Shown in pieces: positions 59,101 to 64,000 of a DNA stretch of 64,000 bases. Both the position numbers and the translations under genes were made by a program. Within the stretch, counting starts at the first letter, position 1. Each line of letters starts with the position of its first letter. The notes beneath the pieces were generated by a model that searched no databases, had not been told where the DNA came from, and saw nothing but the letters and a program-made list of their open reading frames with translations. Origin of the DNA: Sergeia podlipaevii (taxonomy: Eukaryota; Euglenozoa; Kinetoplastea; Trypanosomatida; Trypanosomatidae); NCBI GenBank assembly GCA_030849805.1, contig JASANZ010002216.1:1-64000 (forward strand), written 5' to 3'.

Positions 59101-62100
59101 CTCCTCAGCGGCTTCTTCGAGTTCCCACATGCCCCATGCCATGCCAAGTATCGCCGTGTCAAACGGTAGCACACGCGCATCGCCTGCCTTTCTCAAATGC
59201 AAAGGGGAACAAGACGTGGATGACGAGGATGCGGCCGAGGTCCTGATGTAGTCCAGAGCGGCCTTCACCGTAGATCGAGCGCTCCGCCGGTGAATGCGCC
59301 AGCGAGTACCCGCAGTACTACCACTAGTGTCGCTTCCAACAGACGAGTTGCCTAGCATCGCTAGATCCTCCGCGAGCCAGCGTCGTAGTGTGAAAGATGC
59401 CATGGCGGCCACATTCGGATTTGAGTGGAAAGAAAGCGCATAAAGATGTCGCATGTGGTGTGCGTATGCGCTGCCCATCACGTGTGCAATCATCTCCGCA
59501 ACAGGATCGGTGTCCGCGACGATGGTCGTACTTCGCACAGGTTCCGCGGTGTTGTTGTTGGGAGTTACCTGCCGCAAGCTTCTGGCCTTCGCCGTGCGTT
59601 CACTACCTCCGCCTCCTCCCTTGTGCGATGTCTTGGCAGACGAAAGCGCATTCGGCGTAGGCGTAGCGGCAGAAGCAGCCGCGACTGCTTCTTTAGATAA
59701 AAGTCGTCTTCGTTTCCTCGAGTTGTGGTCACTGCCTGCTAGTAGAGCGTCGCCCAAGACATCCCGAGAAGAAAAAATAGCGCGAGAGATGTCCAGCGCC
59801 TCACCGGCTTCAATGAATGCCCAAGAAAGGCTACGAAGGAGCTCCAGCGCTGCCAGCTGGTCCTCCTTGCTGCGTCCTATCATGCTGCTGTTACTACTAC
59901 TATTGCTGAGCATCCCATAGTTCATCCTAGTGGAGGATGAAGAAGAGAAAGTACTAGCTGAAGCGGCAGCGGTCATGCCAGAAAAGAGTGATGAAGGCAC
60001 ATTGCCTTCAGGATGAGTGCTAGAGCAGACATCAAAAAGAAACAACAACGCGTTGCGACATGCATCGTAAACATGAAAAATAAAATCCTTCTCAGCAGTA
60101 GAGCAACGGTGATAAAGCTGGTTTAGATCGCTGTATGAGCACATCATCATCGTCTCTCTCGTTGCTGCGCCGCAGTGACTTTCCTTTCTTTCGTTGACAT
60201 GCGCTTCGACGTTACTATCGTTGCCGCCGCGCTGAACACGTTCCGTGATCAGCACCAGTAGCGGTGCTTGCTGCGCAGCAAGAGAAGATTGATCTTCGAG
60301 TGTTGAAGCACCGCCCTGTCTTCCTTGCAGAGTCACATCACCACCACCACCACCACCACCACTCATTCCGCACAACGCCACGACGGCGAGACGAATGCAC
60401 ACCGCCACCGCATCGCGCTCCGCGTCCAAGGCGCGGGTTAGCTCTTGAAGAAACAGCGCGGAAGGCCCGCCACCACCGACGATAAAAGATGTACTGCGCA
60501 AGAGCGGCAGCATCAGCCGCAGTCGGCGACGACATAAGCGGGTGAAAATTGATCGTCTGTCACGATTGTAATCGATCGGGTTTGTGGTATTCGTGATGGG
60601 AGAGCCCCTCCTTAATGGCGGCATCACTGACGTTGCCTTTCTCGTTCTTCTCGCCGCGCGTGCTTCTGCTATGGGTATTGCGGAAGATGAATGCTGCTGG
60701 GGTCTCGCTCGTGCGACCACCACATCCTTCTCTCTTTCCCCTTCGTCCTCCTCGTCGTCATCCACGTCCACGATAAGCGTTGCTCGGCGGCTCAGAGTAT
60801 CTCGTTGCTCTCCCTCTGTAACGATAGCAGCGTCAGTGGCAAGATTGCGATCCCTCGCCTCATCCACAAGATCCAACTCAGAAGCAGATGACGAGGAAGA
60901 AGAAGAACACAACGAGCGGCGTCTTTGAGATGCAGTGGTCTCCATTAGAAAATTTGCCCCAAGTCGTTGCCAGTCCTTAGCTGCTAAGAAACGATCACAA
61001 CGACACAGCGCAGCCCACGTAGAGGCGATGAGAGAGCTCCGTGGCGCAAGCGCGAGCATGGTTACCGCGAGAGTGGTGTCAAGAGTGCCAACCAGTGCCG
61101 CGCGTCGTGCATAACGGCTGGTGCCCGCCTTGACAGGCGCCAGTGCCGAAGAGACTGAAGAACTTTCTCTCTCCAAAAACGTTGTCGCGACTGGCCAAAC
61201 ATGCAGCAGTATGTCACACGCCACCCGTACGCACATGCCTGAGCACGACGATGACGCACCAGATGACGATGATTGGAAAGAAAATGCTAGTGAAGACGAG
61301 GCCGAGGACAACAACAGCAGCAAGTTCGTGCATGTTGTCACAATCGTATGCAGAACATGTGGGAGCTGAAGCACCTCTGCACCCACCCACCTCGTGCACA
61401 GGGATTGAAGCAATACAAGTTTATGTCGCAGCCTCTGTGCGTCTCGCCTGGACTGCACGATCCCTTCACCACCACCACCACCACCACCGCCAGTGTCAGT
61501 GCCAGTGCCAGAGGCAAGCAACGACGAGAACGAGACGAATGAACCCCTCGCTAGCGTCGTCATCACGTCTGCGCACAGGTGCTGGACAAGTGTGTAGACA
61601 CTATCACCGCTATTGGAATACAAAAACCCATCAAGGGCACCATACTCTCCTTTAAATTGTGTCATAAACGAGACTTTTATACGCTTGCAAATTGAATTCG
61701 CAGTGTATCGCAGCATGTGGCAACTGGCGAGCGGCACGTCAACGCCCTGAAGATCCATCAAGGCACAGAGGACGGCTTCCGCGCTGACCTCCAGCGCAAC
61801 GCTATAGTAACTTCTATGCAAAGAGAATAGAGAACCGCCTGCGATCACACTACTGCCGGTGCTGATGGCGCTCACACACCCCCTACCACTTCGTCTCGTG
61901 CTCCCCTTAGATGTCATGAGCCCACCGGCAGTATCAGCAGTATTGCTCCGCTCACGCGGTTTCCCACTGGCCATCTCGTCCTCTGCTTCTCGCTGTTGGT
62001 GTTGTTGCTGCCTGACTAGCATTCTTCTCCGTAGTCGCAGCTGTGCAGCAGCACCCTCTATCGGCCCTCGCATCGCAGTGATAAGACGAACGATAAATCC

Positions 62101-64000
62101 GCATATACGGCCGTCTTCACCATCCTCCTCCTCCTCCTCCTCCTTGGGTGAGTCACCTCCACTGATATCGTTGTACGTTGCTGCTTCTGCTGCTCCTACT
62201 GTCAGTGTTGAGTGAGTTGTGTGGTTAATAGTCTGCTCAAGCCAGTACAGCGCGGCATCTGCCGCCTCGCCAAGTCGTTTTAATTGTGCTTGTGAGGCGC
62301 CAAATGATGCGCCACCACTGCCACCGCCATGTCCGCTGTTGGAGGCAGCATTTCTGCGCCGTGCCGCCGCCGCCGCCGCTGCTCTGCCCTCTTCCTCTTC
62401 TTCGAGTAGTAAGTCCACCGGGTGGTCTGTGGACTCCACAGAAGAAAAACTAGCAGAGAAAAGGTAAAGCTGTGCGACCACCTGAGGAAAGAACCGGAGC
62501 AGAAGTGTCGTCATCGCCTCCTCCTCGTCGCCACCGTCGACCTCCAGTAGTTCAGTCTTCCTCCTCGCTCTGTCCATGGCCGAGGACGTCCTCTGCTGCT
62601 GCTGCTGCTGTGCAGGAGAAACACTCGCCTCACACTCAACAGGGGCACCTGTTTCATCGGTCCGTCGTCGCTTTGCTTTCGCCGTCCGCTTGTCTTCGCC
62701 ATGAACACCATTACGTGACTCTCCAGATATCGGTGCAAAGGAGGATGATGATGATGGTGCCGCAGCATCATTAGAAAAATACTGCTGCTGATGCTGACCA
62801 TAATAATAATCGCCCCTCTCCTTTTGAAAGTGTGCGTGTAGGTCCACCAGCTTAAGCAACAACGGTGAGGGCTCAAACAGTGCCTCATGTTCCAGACCAG
62901 CACCAGCCTCACCGCTTCCCCCTCCTGATTTCCTTGCGGCCTTCACCCGACCTCCGCCAGCGCGGCGTCGTCGCAGCATGCTATCCTCGCTCTCCTCGTG
63001 TACCTGAGGTCCACTAGCATAGCCCGTGCTCAACAACAAGCTCGTGGGTAGCACCGTACTGATATGATTGAATAAAAGTTCCTCAGGCGTGGCGTAACCA
63101 AAGCAGGCGGCTGGTAGGGCCCTATAGGAGTGTTGATAGACCCAGAGCCACACGTGCAATAAGAAAGAGGCATGTGCGCGGCACAGCTGCGCATAGCCTG
63201 CTACTCGTCCTCCTCCTCCTCCTGCTTCCCCACCACCGCCACCACCACCGGAAAGTTTAGATTTTTCTGGGTTACTCCCCACGCCTATGCCGCCACTATA
63301 ATTACTCGTATTATTGCTATTGCTAAAGCAACTGCTACCCAAAGAGGAATATGAGCGACGAGATGCATCACCAGCAATGCGAGTCAAGCACTCCAGCACG
63401 AGCGCTTTAAACCGGAAGTGCGGCATTGCCCAGCACTCCAGCAGAGTGTAGACTACGTGTGGCTCCAGCCATGGCGCCGCTCGTGCCGCCTCGGATAAGG
63501 CAAGCAAACTAGTCGAGCAGAGCAGCGGCTGAACCGATAAAATTCCATCTCGCGCACGGAGGAGTAGCTCGCGCAGCACCTCGTGCCCATGCGTGGAGAA
63601 CAAGCGAAAGACTAAACTCACGTGCGTGGCAGCGTGCCGACGCACAACAAAAGGGGTTGTTTCAGTCATAAAACTAAAAGAAAATTTTCCGAGTTTCTCT
63701 GCGAGCTGGGCGTCGCAGCAGCGAGGTAGAAGACGGAAAATGGTAGAAAGCAACGTGCACTGCAGCGCTGGCACAAACAATGGAGCACGGGGAAGCACCG
63801 AAGAGGAAGAAGAAAAGAAAGACGACATCGACGGCAATAACGATGTGGCCATAGCGGCGGGTCGATAGCCTCCACCAGCGGCTGCTGCGGCTCCACCACC
63901 AACAAGAATGTCGATCATGCACGCAAGCAGTTCACCCTCGATCGCCAACGCAGACGGATCGCCCTGAGATGCCGCCGCCGCTGCTGCTGCTGCTGAAAAG
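53122..64000 (-). CDS. ATM: ATM/Tel1 PI3K-like protein kinase, 5' end outside the window
   Basis: At least 3625 residues; the frame is open up to base 64000, where it still reads (F-S-poly-A-S-Q-G), so the true start is beyond the edge. The C-terminus is diagnostic. Kinase: DDLRQDA (near 54245), GDRHGSN with catalytic Asp (near 53688), HIDLGIAF with DLG in place of DFG (near 53622), then PFRLTRNIVDGFG. The FATC end (about 53125-53223) reads LSVQTQVQKLLQ and NLSAMYPGWSPWV, nearest to ATM rather than ATR, TOR or DNA-PK. Upstream is a long helical region, presumably HEAT repeats and FAT domain (roughly 55-58 kb for FAT), broken by Ser, Gly, Ala and acidic low-complexity insertions and by basic runs. 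ATM/Tel1 acts in the nucleus in double-strand break signalling and telomere upkeep. The length exceeds human ATM (about 3056 residues), mainly through insertions. No frame break is seen. Confidence 0.93.
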   Translation of the reverse strand, partial: FSAAAAAAAASQGDPSALAIEGELLACMIDILVGGGAAAAAGGGYRPAAMATSLLPSMSSFFSSSSSVLPRAPLFVPALQCTLLSTIFRLLPRCCDAQLAEKLGKFSFSFMTETTPFVVRRHAATHVSLVFRLFSTHGHEVLRELLLRARDGILSVQPLLCSTSLLALSEAARAAPWLEPHVVYTLLECWAMPHFRFKALVLECLTRIAGDASRRSYSSLGSSCFSNSNNTSNYSGGIGVGSNPEKSKLSGGGGGGGEAGGGGGRVAGYAQLCRAHASFLLHVWLWVYQHSYRALPAACFGYATPEELLFNHISTVLPTSLLLSTGYASGPQVHEESEDSMLRRRRAGGGRVKAARKSGGGSGEAGAGLEHEALFEPSPLLLKLVDLHAHFQKERGDYYYGQHQQQYFSNDAAAPSSSSSFAPISGESRNGVHGEDKRTAKAKRRRTDETGAPVECEASVSPAQQQQQQRTSSAMDRARRKTELLEVDGGDEEEAMTTLLLRFFPQVVAQLYLFSASFSSVESTDHPVDLLLEEEEEGRAAAAAAARRRNAASNSGHGGGSGGASFGASQAQLKRLGEAADAALYWLEQTINHTTHSTLTVGAAEAATYNDISGGDSPKEEEEEEDGEDGRICGFIVRLITAMRGPIEGAAAQLRLRRRMLVRQQQHQQREAEDEMASGKPRERSNTADTAGGLMTSKGSTRRSGRGCVSAISTGSSVIAGGSLFSLHRSYYSVALEVSAEAVLCALMDLQGVDVPLASCHMLRYTANSICKRIKVSFMTQFKGEYGALDGFLYSNSGDSVYTLVQHLCADVMTTLARGSFVSFSSLLASGTGTDTGGGGGGGGEGIVQSRRDAQRLRHKLVLLQSLCTRWVGAEVLQLPHVLHTIVTTCTNLLLLLSSASSSLAFSFQSSSSGASSSCSGMCVRVACDILLHVWPVATTFLERESSSVSSALAPVKAGTSRYARRAALVGTLDTTLAVTMLALAPRSSLIASTWAALCRCDRFLAAKDWQRLGANFLMETTASQRRRSLCSSSSSSSASELDLVDEARDRNLATDAAIVTEGEQRDTLSRRATLIVDVDDDEEDEGEREKDVVVARARPQQHSSSAIPIAEARAARRTRKATSVMPPLRRGSPITNTTNPIDYNRDRRSIFTRLCRRRLRLMLPLLRSTSFIVGGGGPSALFLQELTRALDAERDAVAVCIRLAVVALCGMSGGGGGGGDVTLQGRQGGASTLEDQSSLAAQQAPLLVLITERVQRGGNDSNVEAHVNERKESHCGAATRETMMMCSYSDLNQLYHRCSTAEKDFIFHVYDACRNALLFLFDVCSSTHPEGNVPSSLFSGMTAAASASTFSSSSSTRMNYGMLSNSSSNSSMIGRSKEDQLAALELLRSLSWAFIEAGEALDISRAIFSSRDVLGDALLAGSDHNSRKRRRLLSKEAVAAASAATPTPNALSSAKTSHKGGGGGSERTAKARSLRQVTPNNNTAEPVRSTTIVADTDPVAEMIAHVMGSAYAHHMRHLYALSFHSNPNVAAMASFTLRRWLAEDLAMLGNSSVGSDTSGSTAGTRWRIHRRSARSTVKAALDYIRTSAASSSSTSCSPLHLRKAGDARVLPFDTAILGMAWGMWELEEAAEELEDAEEKREKEEEEDAEAGAYDSISCDHIANSHARGANLRTLSREALHPFYRAMCRGGSIASAASSGPMMKTTSTAGTMDITSMFCSSTTSSSSTAAAATDATLLSSLHLLDARLWRTLYRYHNERSFLPLFLIAAINTYGLATKSRVLEAALPMLAFEAAAATSGQEELFAISPSLAAALHISASSRCAMPPPQDICFADSFFSVVLCHVMLSSTGKAESERQRERRREWCELLDLHLISHARAYPRTTRLLLHSLHMCTCIIVQAVKTTGVKGCKMRSNSTNTTTASAATSNGSAARSTRTVDNCDEGVADKDQGRGGKDDDDDDDDDLNEFSYDAHRTFIMSLLTAMVSTVGQVPQPADMAECMWLSDIPAQHLAAAAVAVHEPHLAVFFSEWAGESLLGTRKGIPLGPRSSDLYAVGDNGAPPADASGQTHASAHHAVSLLFPHATLADTRLSVSGPHGSGSSTSHHHHTAGRQTREDERNERVLSRLRAFYAGVLPVFEAVASVIQMDGTSGDESSTLWPFRLRTLDANVLMCQRPSALSQDLNAGTIMKSTATATEEMTAGLRAVAKARVLLNAGLDQVALEVLLGATLLSESKPTVPSAVQQSHAGSTSMEGSAEEVMKVHVSRTLAEEAALRDTLAEAAWRCSLWYTPDDVSSSLLSSSLVSPLVLERLGCGGHTSANVRGFSSSSGGSRAAVMCSASPSFSSLDNIPLPMSFNESILHALVACRRRDTAALTHALKAGQTSVLRALHPSSFLQGMVALEALRDVAECGRNSSAFNGGSGGQREAMTRCNGTMRRVSDVSCNLNNSGACNDGVRPPRWLEMDAMEIRSGKSARIIRSPLLDDNGAAAAAAGGAQSKRQCREAVSRIAVMSSSSYGGTAMSSSIGGDDYFHYHQRQLPYSYCRTLDAVRGSLCQLSENSEAAWVTFLRSAAARALREGMPQLAYRWTCEFESCVMRACLQSAQACHRIVRTLRCNNDDDGDEDGDDGCGDGRASRRREGYPLEKFTRHGLHISVGTEDMVDVVLLHAQSLYGLGMRQEAMARLQAPPLQLSSSFDKRNSADFTLNSADELLIEAQNLFRLPATAFLNPHVVHRLVLWSRETQTVPLAQLVRDPFLTKALSNDPSGACTFQLAYLCHTLARDIAARLRTHEYKQLRASIAESRQTLRALEAQLAASSAAVKASASATRAGASSSPPPPPLSGAAAVILTKEEEALVKTRVRTLWREMAAEEEELNREVSSYALYRRSALNAYGKYLQLSGPHSGGRGGEDDDVHAAFLFVGLWLREHDGDDAAALADTAANSTMSSSSSSMQRSGAHKHNEIVEKVLTKTITQTPLYKFLPLFQQLAAQLGGDSNSTTTTTTTTTTTGSGNGNSSNDNTRDQNTISKLEELVLRIACEHPLQTVWPLLALSNGGKFGSTREVNTAHSVDTAKVAAAQRILTRMKSRHPLADLTSVSSPSSAAVLLVKLPDHVEAAWRQRRQYVEDAEKLSVAYIELAFTPPSTSGAKSKMHIIPSHLLIAKLNTNQALSIPPPTISVPSSSLLMLAHEIEISTAAAAATTTTSSVLPSSSPSFPTVMRFALEYTTPGGINLPKALTCILSDGQAVRQLLKSNDDLRQDALIEQVFSMANTLFLKGVGDPSSGDASQTGTSNTTATATAAVASTSSSAAARMGGRGGCTTRELRVYTYSVVPLAPTVGILQWVDNTMPLGEYLTGTPDGSVLGAHERYFPGEYTTWECRAKLSEAPKTLKTGTLLSIYANFTPALHYFFFEHYASLQEWLERRQAYARSVAASSMVGFIVGLGDRHGSNLLLHRRTAELVHIDLGIAFDQNKLLAIPELVPFRLTRNIVDGFGVRGVDGGFAVQCVAALNVLRARRDVLLTILEAFVHDPLARWVLCARREEGSGGDAAVALRKNKNQNAEEKPEEARHRRTTPADAQRTIARVTAKLNGYDGGEQLSVQTQVQKLLQSAQSVENLSAMYPGWSPWV

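Noticed and set aside
63946..63948. TTG as the start of ATM
   Set aside because: The frame is open to the end of the window without a stop, so the gene is simply cut by the edge.

Overview
The window looks like nuclear DNA from a kinetoplastid protist, most likely a trypanosomatid; I cannot name the genus. The reasons are: all 13 supported genes lie on the minus strand with no introns, like part of one polycistronic transcription unit; starts are often preceded by a pyrimidine tract and an AG that look like trans-splice acceptors; coding DNA is balanced in base composition while the spacers are AT-rich and full of poly-A/poly-T, TA, CA and TAA repeats; and many proteins carry Gln, Asn, Ser, Thr or Ala tracts. 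TGA, TAG and TAA all end genes, so the standard code applies.

Layout, by increasing coordinate (transcription runs right to left): a single-NBD ABC transporter (295-4224); a multi-pass membrane protein with PqiA-like modules (4937-7858); a tail-anchored tandem cytochrome b5 (9918-10565); a proteasome assembly chaperone 4-like protein (11100-11744); an unrecognised acidic-tailed protein (12343-13809); two neighbouring paralogous receptor-like kinases, each with an outer domain, two membrane helices, a degenerate class III cyclase-like domain and a STE11-like kinase (15830-21244, 23916-28805); a large probable mitochondrial protein (30458-34717); a degenerate MsrB homologue (35062-36231); a protein whose two ends together match the SRP14 pattern (37364-38593); a Gln-rich CCCH zinc-finger protein (41951-46588); exportin-T (48097-51948); and an ATM/Tel1 kinase that runs off the right edge (53122-64000).

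The genes do not form one pathway, as expected for a kinetoplastid gene cluster. The points most worth following are the SRP14-like split domain (trypanosomatid SRP is generally described as lacking SRP9/14), the receptor pseudocyclase-kinase pair with a 285-bp block differing at one base (apparent gene conversion over the catalytic core), the MsrB fold without its catalytic cysteine, the PqiA-like membrane protein, and an open, coding-like frame that continues past the stop of the CCCH gene. No rRNA, tRNA, CRISPR array, transposon or viral element was recognised.
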